From Polyodon spathula (Eukaryota; Chordata; Actinopteri; Acipenseriformes; Polyodontidae): a stretch of 64,000 nucleotides of DNA. Made by a program: the position numbers and the translations under genes. The notes beneath the pieces are model-generated. The model worked only from the letters and a program-made list of their open reading frames with translations, was not told the DNA's origin and searched no databases. The stretch spans positions 10,328,927-10,392,926 of the forward strand of contig NC_054545.1 of the NCBI RefSeq assembly GCF_017654505.1. The letters run 5' to 3'. Below, piece by piece: positions 25,201 to 36,669 of this stretch. The first letter of the stretch is position 1, and each line of letters starts with the position of its first letter.

Positions 25201-25974
25201 CAAATTACTCAAATGTCCAATATACTGTAGAGAGATAAAAAGGCTAATCGTACCCAACAACATTTAGGTTTGTTACATCATTCATCTGTGTAGTTGCCAG
25301 TGATTACTGCATTGGGAGTTCTTGAGACTTTCTTCAAGAAATATGGTGTCATGACTTCAGCCTATTAAATACTGAGACCATGTGAAACCTGTTTCTGGTT
25401 ATGGAATAGTATTACCTCATGTTCTTCTGCTTCATGCGTTGTAGATGTTAGTGTTCCTGGTTTATGTCATTAGAAAGTCTTCGTTTTTTCTCTCTATAGT
25501 ATCAGGAATTATTTTTTCAAAGATAGTTGACTAGCTGTCTGTGTCCTGCTTTAAAATGGCTCATTTAATACCAGACAGCTGTTTTATTTTTTAAACCCTC
25601 CAGTAACATAGAAATCAATTGTTGATGCATAATTTGAAGCATTATAATAGGACACCTTTTGTATGCATTTTTTTGTAAATGCCACTAATATTCTATGTAA
25701 TATTATATTTATGTATTTATTTATTAATTTTAAAAGGCTAAACAATGGAGATGGGGGAATTCTATCAAGCTCTGCTGAGTTGTTGTCAAATTCTCATAAT
25801 TAAATGTCTGCTTATTGCATTTCTACATTATTTGACTGGGGGGAAAAATTGATCCCATTGACTGGGAAGCAAATATGAAAGGATCACTAATCACAGGCTG
25901 GGGTGATTGTGCTTTCCTCATTTCCTTCACTGGTTCTACAAGGTCTGCTTCATGTTTTGGTAACCGCAGTGTGT

Positions 25975-26522
25975 GTTTTGACCAGTAAATATTTGATAAC
26001 ACTATGTAACACAATTTTTGTTCCTGTGTAGTAAGTGTTATTTCCTAATTGCTTATGCCTCAAAAGTATAGAAAATGGCTATTATTCCCCACAAACTTTG
26101 CTTTTGTGACCAGGACAGTGATATTTCAAATTATCACTATTTCCAGTGAGAAAATGGGCAAATTTGTGTCTTTTCGTTCACATAGTCAGAAAAAACAACA
26201 TATGAATCCAAATTAACATGTATTTATACTAAAGTAATACAAAAATGACTACAAAAGATTTAGAAGTGAGTAGTTTTTCGAGATTTACGATTATACTGTA
26301 AATACTGTATGTGAACGAAAAGACACACATTTGCCCGTTTTCCCATTGGAAATAGTGATATTTTGAAATATCACTGTCCTGGTCACAAAAGCAAAGTTTA
26401 TGGGGAATAATAGCCATTTTCTATACTTTTGAGGCATAAGCAATTAGGAAAAACACTTACTACCCAGGAATAAAAAAAAATTAAAAATTAAAAAATTGTT
26501 ACACGGTATAATCGGTCAAAAC
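25975..26522. mobile_element. 548-bp foldback (long inverted repeat) element
   Basis: The two halves are near-perfect inverted copies: about 164 bp at 26021-26184 pairs with about 157 bp at 26308-26464, with a spacer of about 123 bp. Shared text includes CCTAATTGCTTATGCCTCAA and GTGACCAGGACAGTGATATT, read in opposite senses. Weaker complementarity continues to GTTTTGACC (25975-25983) and GGTCAAAAC (26514-26522), which I take as the ends. No transposase is encoded and no clear target duplication is seen. It looks like a non-autonomous foldback/MITE-type transposon; the arm similarity suggests recent insertion or ongoing arm correction. Family not identified. Confidence 0.75.
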
Positions 26523-27337
26523 CCTTAAGTCAGAATGTGTCAAGGGCAACTTTTAACCGCTCTGTTGTTTTAAAGATGGTTTTCTGACATTTATGGTGTG
26601 GTGTAGCTAATCTTATTAGGAAATGTTTTATTAAAGTAAACAACTCCAATTAACCCTCTGTCTTGCGATCATTAGGTAGATGTGTTGATTTAAATAAGGG
26701 CAGTCCATCGTGAATGTAAAGTGTTGTAGTGTGAAAAATCTAATTTTCCTTCTATGTACTGTGTATGTAATTGTTTTTGTTGGGGGTGGTGGTTATTGAC
26801 TAGCAGTTTTTTCACATTACACTGTTCAAAGGCATTGACATGTTCTCATGGTTTTATTGTAGAATGTGAGTTGGCTGTTTCCATGGCAACATTTCTCTTA
26901 AAGCGCCACTCAGAAGCTGGAGGATTCAATCACGATTGTTAGTCGTGTGGAAATGTTCTAGAAGTTGGTATTTAAAAACTGTTGTGTTTATTAAAACGGT
27001 GTCTTGCATTTTAACTGGGGAGGGGCGACAACGCTTATCATAATCTGTATTCAGATTTAGAATTGACTTGTGCACATGTGGATTTATTTTTTTTTTTTTC
27101 TTAAGGTCATGCTTGATTTAAAAATAAGATACTGTAATGAATGCAACACTTCAACCTGATAGAAAAACTTCTTGACATAATGTCCACTTGAATTTCCTCA
27201 TCACTTGACTTTTTTAAATATGGAGAAGTTTGAACACATCTTCAAAAAACATGTGTGCTCCTTACTTAACCTCCTTTCATTATATAAATGCTTCCTGTAA
27301 GGCCCCCTGCACAAGAAGAATCTCTTTTCAATATTAA

Positions 27338-27950
27338 CACTAGAACTGCCACGGCAGTCATTTTGTTTTCAGTTTTCAAATTTAAATTACTCTGTGTGTG
27401 AAAGTTATGCGGTTGTCCATTTTATGACTTTTCCTAAATACATGTATTAAATACCCTGACTGTGTTTGAAAGGCAGGATCAGGAAAATAAGGAAGTCATA
27501 ATCCCGCCCACCTAGAACCGCCATTTTACAATACATGTTTTTATTTTTAATATCACCTAGAATATTCTATTTTCTGCAGCTGAACTTGGATTCAGTGCTG
27601 CACCGAGAGACATACGCAAGAGAAAACATATGTTACTTTAATTTATAAATTGCAAAATTTCATTTTTACAGTTTTATATGTACATATACCGGTTTACACC
27701 AATTTACAGACTGCTTTCTTTTGAAGTGTTTTAGTTTTTAATTTGTGAAGTAGTGCTTTGTATGTGGTAAGTTAGCAAATAAACCCTTTATGTTTGGGTT
27801 CATTTAAATACAGCGTTTCGGCTGTGCAGATTTTTGATATGATGTGCTTGAATAAAACTTTTAAGTTGTATCCGATAGTTTGTCTTTCATTTTAATATTG
27901 ACGTTGTTTAAAATGTAACTGTCACAATGGCTGCCGCGGCGGTTTTAGGT
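27338..27950. mobile_element. piggyBac-like MITE (CACTAGAAC termini)
   Basis: The left end CACTAGAACTGCCACGGCAG follows a TTAA at 27334. The right end, read on the other strand, is ACCTAAAACCGCCGCGGCAG ending at about 27950. The two termini match at roughly 19-20 of 25 positions, mostly with transition differences. No ORF lies inside. An extra internal copy of the end motif (CACCTAGAACCGCCATTTT) occurs at about 27508. The TTAA and terminus style suggest a piggyBac-related MITE, but the right-hand TTAA is not intact. Confidence 0.5.
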
Positions 27951-29931
27951 ATGAGTATAACCGCAGCAGTTGTAGTGCTAAAGTGCTTTTTTACATTTTG
28001 TTTTATTTATTTATTTTTTCTAATAGATTAATACACATTGTGGTACAGTGCAGTATATTATGGAAGCCTTGCACATTACAATTTTACATTGGATGTCTTC
28101 TAGCTAACACTATCAAAAAGGGTGAAGCTTATGGGTTAAGACTGGCTGGTGGGTGGGGGGGGTCTCCATCAGTTAATTGATATACAGAATGGGGAGACCA
28201 GTCATGGGTGGTTTACATGCTACTGGGCAAGTCCCACCCCATATCTGCTGTCTGATACGGTGTATGGTGTAAAACCTTTGGGCTGGAAGAGGCGGTGTGA
28301 GCAAAGTTAAGAAGCTTGCAAGTTGTTTGACGTGGAGGCTTAGCAGTGACAGGCAGATAAATTACTTTATTGGCATGCAAGGCAAATCACTCTAACCAAC
28401 ACATGCTAGGTCCCTGTGGATTCTGCAGTAGCCTAATTAAGAGATACAGTGACCAAGCCAGTTAGGCAAATGTTACAGCTTTATTCTGTAGATAATGTGT
28501 TATCTGTTATGGTCGTATTACACCTGTTGTGTGTGTGTTTTTTTGTTTTGTTTTTGTGAGTGAATTTGGGCAAAGCATTTTTCTTAAGGAAGGGGAAACT
28601 AATAAGAATTCCATGCAGTAAATTCCTAAATGTCTAATCTGCGTACAAACATGTTTGCAGTTGAAATATTAAAAAGCCTTTTTATTTCACTGCCAAATTA
28701 AGTGATTTGTGCAATAGCAGTGAATTGCTCTGAAGTAAGGATTGCTCACATACTATAATGGACACAGTTTTTCTGTGTAATGTCAAGGACAAATTGCTTA
28801 TTAGATAGTGTATTTTATTGATCAGTGCCTTCAGCATTTTACACCACAGAGAATAGTGTCAAACTAGAGTATGTATGTATGTATGGGGGTGTGGTCTATT
28901 CATTTCAAAACACACATTGTTATATTCTGGCTGACAAATGTGTGTTTTGCATCACCTCAATAATTTTTCTAGTAATCAATCAATCAGTCGAGTCTTAGGA
29001 TCCAATTGCTGCTGGCTAATTTTGAGCAATTATGAACACCACCTGGGATACAGTGGCTGCAGATGAAGATATACACATGTTACACTTTAGAGTTTTGCAT
29101 ATATATCTACAGAAGCAAGTGTCCTTTTGTGACTAAGCTTGCTAAAGACTTTTTCAAATTTTTTTTTGCAAAAGTCGTTGAGTGTACTATACTCTTGGGG
29201 TATATGAGGATGTTTAAAAGGACATTCTTTAGCACATGTTATTAAGAGTATCAGAATCTGAATTTTACATAAGTATTGGATGTTTATTAGTTTTACTTCT
29301 AAATTTTAAATTATTACAAGAACACATTCAAAACTGCATCCTGGATGTTAATTTAGCCCTCTGGCATTTTTAATATGGTAACACATTCGTCCTTTTGGTT
29401 TATTTTTCCAGAGAATGGAGGCCATGACCTGCTTGTCAGCATCAATCTGACCCTGTAATGGGAGTCGCAGTGGTTGTGTCTTTGTAAACCACAAGCTGGC
29501 GATTATCTCTGGAATGTTACTATTTGCTCAAGAACAGTTTTAAGGAAAAAGGGTGAGAATATAGTTGTCATCCTGCATATTTGACCAGCCTATTAATGCC
29601 TCTCTTTATGCATGCTTAGTTTATCAAATGATCTTGTATAATGAATCTCTCTGGATTATTTCCTTTCCTAATATACTGAGCTGTATGTAAGGTGTATAGT
29701 GTGGTTTCTCAGATGATAGCACATCCTAGGGCTTTCCTGACCTTGAGTCTGTCCCGATTATTCCTTTGTTGTTTTTGCTGGATGATATGCAGTTTCCTAT
29801 ATAAAGTCAATAAGATGTTATGGAATGCAGCTGAGGTCTGAGGGATCGGCTCACGGTTAGCTAGCCAAAGTTCAGTTCACTGAAACGTCAGCATGTGCAG
29901 TAATACAACCTGCATTTTTTGCTCGCATGAC

Positions 29932-29967
<36 letters not shown>

Positions 29968-30589
29968 GAAGTTACTTGTTTGACCCAGCAACTTGTATTT
30001 AAGTGAGTTTATACTGTATACCTGTTGTAGAGGGAGGGAGAGAGGTGTATAAGAAGTGTGGTAGACAAGACTATATATATTTTTTTTGTTTGTTATACTT
30101 CTTGCTACACTATTTCCTGTGTAGATGTAACATAGCCTGTTGATTTTTATCCCTCCTGAGTCTCCTTGCAAAGTAGGTAATATTTTTAACTAACTGTTCT
30201 TTAAAGTTTTGGCAGTATCTGTAACCTAAGCATCAACACCATGATGTTGCTACATTCCAGTACACTTTTTAGTATCCCTTTTGAGACCTCCCCAATCAGG
30301 AGAGATTGGGTGGTAACCTGTTACCTTGTGCTCCCTAAGCTAGCATCTTAAGTGTTGTTCAGATCAGTTTCATAGTTAAAGAAATATGAAATTGTAATCC
30401 AACAGCAGGGGTCAGCAGTATTTGTAACAAACTTAATTCATCACATTGTATATTCACCATCTAGCTAATGTATGAGCATTTAATTTAGTACAATACTGTA
30501 ATACTATTTAAAATAAAGTTTTACTTTTACATACTGGAAGGATTTGGAAATAATTACATGCATTTTCTTTAAAAAAAAAAAAATAGATA

Positions 30590-30610
30590 TATATATATAT
30601 ATCTATAAGA

Positions 30611-30660
<50 letters not shown>
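30590..30660. repeat. (AT)n microsatellite next to the Tc1 end
   Basis: AT-rich repeat running directly into the Tc1 terminus at 30661; probably the insertion target. Confidence 0.9.
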
Positions 30661-30665
<5 letters not shown>

Positions 30666-31640
30666 CCTTGCAAAAGTATTCAGACCCCTGACCAATTCTT
30701 TCATATTACTGAATTACAAATGGTACGTTGAAATTTCGTTCTGTTCGATATTTTATTTTAAAACACTGAAACTCAAAATCAATTATTGTAAGGTGTATTG
30801 GTTTTATGTTGGGAAATATTTTTAAGAAAAATAAAAAACTGAAATATCTTTCTTGCATAAGTATTCAACCTCCACACATTAATATTTGGTAGAGCCACCT
30901 TTTGCTGCAATAACAGCTTTAAGTCTTTTGGGGTAAGTATGTACCAGCTTTGCACACAGTGTCAGAGTGATTTTGGCCCATTCTTCTTGGCAGATTTGCT
31001 CCAAGTTCAGGTTCAGGTTGGTTGGACGACGCTTGTGGACCGCAATTTTCAAATAGTGCCACAGATTCTCAATGGGATTGAGATCAGGACTTTGACTGGG
31101 CCACTGACATTCACCTTTTTGTTCTTGAGCCACTCCAATGTTGCTTTGGCCTTGTGCTTGGGATCATTGTCCTGCTGAAAGGTGAATTTACTCCCAAGCT
31201 TCAATTTTTTAGCAGACTGAAGCAGATTCTCTTCATGTATTTTTCTCCATCCATTCTTCCTTCACTTGTAACACGATGCCCAGTCCCTGCTGATGAGAAG
31301 CATCCCCACAGCATGATGCTGCCACCACCATACTTCACTGTAGGGATGGTGTGTCTTGAGGCATTGGCAGTGTTAGGTTTGCGCCAAACGTAGCGCTTTG
31401 CGTTTTGGCCAAAAAGCTCTATCTTGGTCTCATCTGACCACAAACCCCACATCACAGCTGGGTCGCTCTCATGCTTTCTGGCAAACTCCAGACGTGCTTT
31501 CAGATGGTACCTTTTGAGTAACAGCTTCTTTCTTGCCACCCTCCCATACAGGCCAGTGTTATGCGGAGCCCTTGATATGGTTGACTGGTGCACCATTACT
31601 CCACTAAAATCGGTAAAATTGGATCCAAGACTGGCTAATT
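30661..31640 (-). mobile_element. Truncated Tc1/mariner element of IR/DR type
   Basis: The left end is a Tc1-type terminus (TAGTGCCTTGCAAAAGTATT) set directly in a TA microsatellite, as expected for TA-targeting elements. A second copy of the inner repeat, TTGCATAAGTATTCAACC, lies at 30853. This gives the outer/inner direct-repeat arrangement of fish Tc1 elements. The transposase lies on the minus strand. The opposite inverted repeat and the N-terminal DNA-binding part of the transposase are missing beyond about 31640, so the copy is 5'-truncated and immobile. It lies antisense in the NOVA1 upstream intron. Confidence 0.85.
30879..31622 (-). pseudogene. Tc1-like transposase, truncated and frameshifted
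   Basis: The C-terminal two-thirds of a Tc1 family DDE transposase, read on the minus strand. The first open segment (31596-31201) has [10 protein letters not shown] and [12 protein letters not shown] with the first catalytic Asp, then [19 protein letters not shown] frameshift near 31237 moves to a frame reading [17 protein letters not shown] (second Asp). Another near 31110 moves to [16 protein letters not shown], with the catalytic Glu. The protein ends at 30879 after AAKGGSTKY. All three catalytic residues survive but in three frames, and the N-terminal helix-turn-helix region is absent. The usual full length is about 340 residues. It is a dead copy. Confidence 0.88.
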
Positions 31641-32784
31641 TGCCATGTTTGTTATGTGTGATTTGATTGTTTTATTCCTTCAAGCTGCATGACAAAATCT
31701 GTAGTTTGCCACATGTTGTTCTATGTTTATTATTTGGTAGCAGCAGAAGCCATTATTAATGGATATTTGGTTAAACTGATTTAATGTGGGTGGTACATGC
31801 TGTATCTCTACATAAACATCCAGATTGCTTGAGCTGTTAATTCCTAGACTAATTCACCAACGAGTTAGATAAGCCACAAAATGATTGTTTCCAGTACTTT
31901 ACCTTTAGAAGTAAGTCCCACAGACATGTCAGTGAGCATAATTTGTGCTGCAACAAATTCAGTAGCAGCCTGTTAATGTTCCTATTGGTGTTCTTTGTAG
32001 CCAGGAATTCCTGCTTTCAGCATTCTGTGGGATTTTACATGACAGGTGATAGCCAAGATTCCATTCTTGTTTTAGGTTTTTAAAACCGTTCTTGCTTGAC
32101 TGACTTTGACCGAGATTGAATTTGAAATTATAGCAGCCTTGTTATCATGTAATAGATGAAAATCCGCTAGATCTGTTACAGCATTTTCATGGTTTTATAT
32201 TTGACAAATGCTACCTGTGCACATGAGATCTACATACTGTAGCTACAGTACAGTATAGTCCTTTAAATATTATAAAAACAGTCTGATAAGGCTGGCAAGT
32301 TTATTAATTGTTTCAGTTATGGAACAATTAGCATAACAATCAGTAACATCATCACAATTGTTACATTTGATAAAGGGCAGTTTTACATTGATGGGGAGAG
32401 GGGCATATGCAGGCAAAAAAGTTATTGGTGCGAACATCTATTTTCTTTTAGACGCACGTGTGCGATCAATGCTTTCACGGTGTCAAAAAATAATAAGAAA
32501 TACACATTTTATCAAATATATCCATAATAATAAGATATCTTTTAAAATTATATCTTAAGCTGAGTGACTTCCCCACTGGTGTTTCATATATTCCAGAAGG
32601 ATTCAGCAATAAATGAGGGATTATCACGTGTATACAAAACCCCTAGTTTTTTTTTTTTTTCATGCTTACATTAAAACTGTAAAGATGTTAGCTGTAGATT
32701 TATCCACTTTTGAATTCATGGTTTATATGTAGTTTTAAGTGTTTCTTTAGATATATTTAGGTAAACCAGTATGTGCTTATTTAT

Positions 32785-32818
32785 CAATATATTTAACTTA
32801 AATAAGTTAAATATATTG
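32785..32818. repeat. Perfect palindrome, 16-bp arms
   Basis: CAATATATTTAACTTA is followed by AA and then its exact reverse complement. It lies just upstream of a poly-A tract (about 32850-32869). It can form a cruciform or a long hairpin in RNA. Confidence 0.8.
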
Positions 32819-33426
32819 GCTTTCTTACACATCAGGAGAAAATAAAATAAAAAAAAAAAAAAAAAAAACTTTTAAAAGCAATTAACTAAAATAAAAATCC
32901 CCAAATCTGTCATGAGTCATGTGGAACTTATCACAAAACAGTATATTAGCAGTCATTGCCAGATGAGTTGCAGAGATTGACCTCTGTATATGGGGGTGGC
33001 TTGTCTCTTTAAACAAAGGAATAAAATTAAATACTAATGTTGATAGTGTTAAGTAATTATTTAAGTGATAACTATCTGCACGTGGTAAATTATTGGACTG
33101 CGTACTGGAGTATATAATAGTACATGCTAGGATGTGGTTTAGAGTAAATAGCCTGTTTCTTCTGCTTTCTTGGCATACCAAACAGTTCATTGTGTAGTTG
33201 ATGGCCTGACTCTACACAAGTCTTCTGGGATTTGCTTTTTTTGTATGCAGTGATTTCTGTTCTTTCTCATCATTTTCACTAAATGGAGTCCTAATACACA
33301 ATATGTAAAGCATGTTGTCTTTGCGTTTGATCTTCTGTTTTATGTTCTAGTTTATGAAATGTCAGGTCAAATGAGTTATGTATGCAGTACAGCATTAAGT
33401 ACTTCAGTAGACATTTACTCTTTTAT

Positions 33427-33525
33427 GAGCATAAGAACGGAAGAAAGTTTACAAACGAGAGGAGGCCGTTCGGCACTTCTTGATCGTTGGTTGTTAGTAG
33501 CTTATTGATCCCAGAATCTCTAGTA
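33427..33525 (+). repeat. LINE/SINE-type repeat fragment
   Basis: CATAAGAACGGAAGAAAGTT, ACAAACGAGAGGAGGCCGTTCGGC and TTGTTAGTAGCTTATTGATCCC recall, from memory, a very common interspersed repeat of ray-finned fish (a LINE 3' end or derived SINE). Only about 100 bp remain, with a small internal deletion after the GTTCGGC. Identification is by recall, not by search. Confidence 0.5.
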
Positions 33526-36502
33526 TATGAATGGTATTCCTCTAAAATACTGTACTGTTGCTTTCTTCAAAACTGAAGGTTTGCAGTCCGATTGGAATTA
33601 CAGCCGGTATACTCCAGATTTAAGGCTGTTTTTATTATTTTTGATGTACTTTTCTAGCTTTGATAAGACAGTGAGTATCATCTATTTTCTTTAATTATAA
33701 GTTTGCATTCTGGTTTTGAGGTTTCTGAGAATCTGAGCAAAAGCTAAGGATGAAATCTGCAGAAGCTCCAGATACATGTATTTTTTTCTTGCCTCTGTTA
33801 AAGTTTAAGGAGGCATACATTTGCATTCTGTGCACTTTAATTACTGCGCACATACAAAAAGCAAGAGATGTTTCTTCTGTCAAACAAATGAAAATGAAAA
33901 ACAAGCTACCAGTTTACTTTAGACACTAATGGATCTTAAAAGCGCTGTAAACTAGAGAGCTGACAGGGATGGCTTGTCATAAAAGCTCACTCTACTTGCC
34001 ATTCTAGTTGCTGGTAATATATTAAGCATTTGGAATTATTTTCTTGTACAAAGCCATTCTTATTTCTTCAAGTTCAGAAAAACAGTATTGTAAGATCCCA
34101 GATTGAAATCAAATGGGTCTGAATAAAAAGCTTTGAGAGTGGTACTGCAAACATGTGCATGCTGTTTGAGCCTGCTCTTAGTTTTTTTTTTGTTTTTTTT
34201 TTTTAATAATTTCCACTCAGATGATGTGGACTTGCTTTTAGATTGACATCTGTTTGGCCTTTTCCTAATAATTGTTTAACCTGTCATAGACAGCAACTTC
34301 AGTTGCAATACATCTTTAAAAAAAAAAAAAAAAAGTTTAGTTTTTAGATTATTGTAGGCTGGATATCAGGAGTAAGAACCTCCCACAATCATTTTTACTG
34401 AAAACAACAATACATGTAATCAGCAACTCAACAAAAAAAAAGTAATGATTGGGAGATTACTGTAAAGATTTTTTTTTTTTCTTCTTGACATTAGTACAGA
34501 ACAGTGTATGTAAATAATGAGTTAGCAAAGCTGTTAAACTGCCATTTCTGTTGCTTGATTGTTACAAAAGAAAAAAGAAATAGTGTATCATAATGCCTGC
34601 CTGTTTTTACATACTTTCAATATGTATTGGCTTATCTACTGTATCTTTATTGACAGTATAAGTATGCTGCCATAAACAAACACAAAAAACAACCTTAAAC
34701 AGCATAGCATTTTACTAAACATTGTAATGGAAATGTTTAAAAAGGATCTTGCATTAATTTTTAAATTGTGTCTTTGTTTGTTTTGCTTGTTGTTATTTTG
34801 AATATGCTGTCTCTCCTACAAGGTTAACTTTATGACAGTTTGCTGGCACCCAGCTTCACTCCATTGTTGCTTTCCAGATCAGACAGGCTGTGATTGCAGC
34901 ACAATGCAACTCAATCTCTGGTTGTTTTAAGTGTGTTATCTCCTGACCTGGAGAAAAACATTTGCATTAGCTGTACTGATCAATCCATATCACTTCTCAT
35001 CATTTAGCGGGCAAGTGTTACTGCATTGTAAGGACTCCCCAAGGCACATGTATGAAACTAAATATTTTAGCTGGGAAACCACACAAAGTTAAACGTGATT
35101 TATAAAAACAAAACCACAGTAGTTTGGATTCCAGTTACTGTTACTGAATTTCAATTTCAATCTATTGTAACTGAAAAATAAGATTTAAAGCAGCAAGCTG
35201 TTTTTTTTTAAGGACTAGTTTCACACTGTGATCACACTAATCTTGGACTACAGTACCTACATACCTTTTTGTTTTTATTTTATTTATTTTTGAACAGTGT
35301 CATCCAGGAAGATTTGTGACGTATATTAGCAGACCCCAGTTTAAACTGGTATGAGTAGTATTGGTCATTAATGGAGATCATTTTTGTGCCACTAATGTAC
35401 TGTAAGAAACTTCTACAAAACAAACTTTATAAAAAGTATGATTTATTAGGAGAGTTGGTAATTCAAATATAATATTTACAAAAAATTTTGAATAGTGACA
35501 TAGGGTTTTAAGAACTACTTTTTAATGGGCTACTTAGGGGTTTAAAATGCTTGTTGGCACAGTTGTCAAATGATGACCTCCCTATATGGTACTGTGTGAT
35601 TAGTTCACACATTATGTTTTTGAAATGTGGTACTTTTGGATATGCTTTTCTTATGTTTTTCAAAAATCATCATACTATACTAATACGTTTTTGGTATTTT
35701 AACACGTAAACACAATTTACATGACCGTATCAGCAAAGCTCTCACAAACTTGTCCTACAGCAATACAAGGCTGTTTATAAAGTGTATCCACCCGTTCAGA
35801 AAGATTAAGCAAGGTACAATGTGTGTGAAAAAGAGTAACAATTTCGAACAATAAAAAAACAGGGAATTTATCAAGAAAAGCTAATTATAATTCTGCAACC
35901 AGTGAACTCTGCTAATTTATTTCTGTATTGTTTTACCCTTGTTTCATGATCATTTACTTTAAAAAGTAATCAAAGTATGAATGATGATTCATGATATTGT
36001 AATATGCTTTAATAATTTAAGATATTATTTAGTGTGAACAATTAATGCAGTTTAGAAACACATAGCAAGCTAATCATCTCAACAGTAGTTAATACACATA
36101 CAGAGTGATGAAATTGATTTGCTAGAATTTTCACAACTCTGTTCTTTAATACCATATGAATAATTCATTGTTACGTTAGTAGGTTGTTCCAAAACATTGT
36201 TTATGCAAAACATAATGCAGTAATTTGAACATTGAACAATTGAATATGTATTTTCTTTGTTAAAGGTTAACCAGATGATTTATTTATATTTTTTGCACAT
36301 TAGGAATAATTACATTTTATTACAAGACTTTTGAATTAATCCTGCTTAATAATATGCATTAATGCAACTATTAAGGGGGGAACTATTTTTAAAATTGGAT
36401 AGCATTGAATGTTACAACAATGATCATTGTCTTGATTTTTGCCTTACTATCCTTGCTTACTTTTCCTTAAAGGTACTTACGTCAGTTTTATGGGCTCTGC
36501 AG

Positions 36503-36669
36503 GTACCACGGAACGGGTATGTCTGATCCAGGGAACAGTTGAAGCATTAAATGCAGTCCATGGCTTCATTGCCGAGAAGATTCGGGAAATGCCTCAGAAT
36601 GTAGCAAAGACAGAGCCTGTCAGCATCCTGCAGCCCCAGACCACCGTTAACCCAGATCGCATCAAACAG
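36503..36669 (+). CDS. NOVA1: NOVA1 coding exon: second half of KH1 plus linker
   Basis: Internal coding exon of 167 nt. The acceptor AG is at 36501-36502 and the donor is GTGAGA at 36670. It begins in phase 1: the first two bases finish a Gly codon whose G lies in the previous exon. It then encodes 55 residues, from [10 protein letters not shown] to NPDRIKQ, and ends in phase 0. This matches vertebrate NOVA1 from within KH1 (the beta3 strand and C-terminal helix, with [14 protein letters not shown]) into the KH1-KH2 linker. KH1 binds YCAY RNA in neuronal pre-mRNAs in the nucleus. The first half of KH1, with its GKGG loop, and the N-terminal nuclear-localisation region must lie on exons upstream of the window, as I found no match to them in the 36.5 kb before. 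The apparent ATG upstream (36439) is intronic and not a real start. NOVA2 is the alternative, but the downstream exons favour NOVA1. Confidence 0.96.

Larger units (their letters stand above)
1..36502 (+). other. NOVA1: Upstream intron of NOVA1 (5' end beyond window)
   Basis: The exon at 36503 starts in phase 1, so an upstream coding exon ending in the first base of a Gly codon must exist. I searched by eye for the KH1 first half (IPSYAAGSIIGKGGQT-like) and found none, so this whole stretch is probably a single intron or lies within the 5' part of the gene. Apart from the repeats listed separately, I see no convincing coding sequence. ORFs here are short, AT-rich or built from simple repeats. 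Stretches of unique, balanced composition (for example 10060-10330 and 17790-17945) could be regulatory. Confidence 0.7.

Noticed and set aside
36439..36502. ATG-initiated extension upstream of the KH1 exon
   Set aside because: It crosses the acceptor AG at 36501-36502 and the residues do not match NOVA1, so it is intron.
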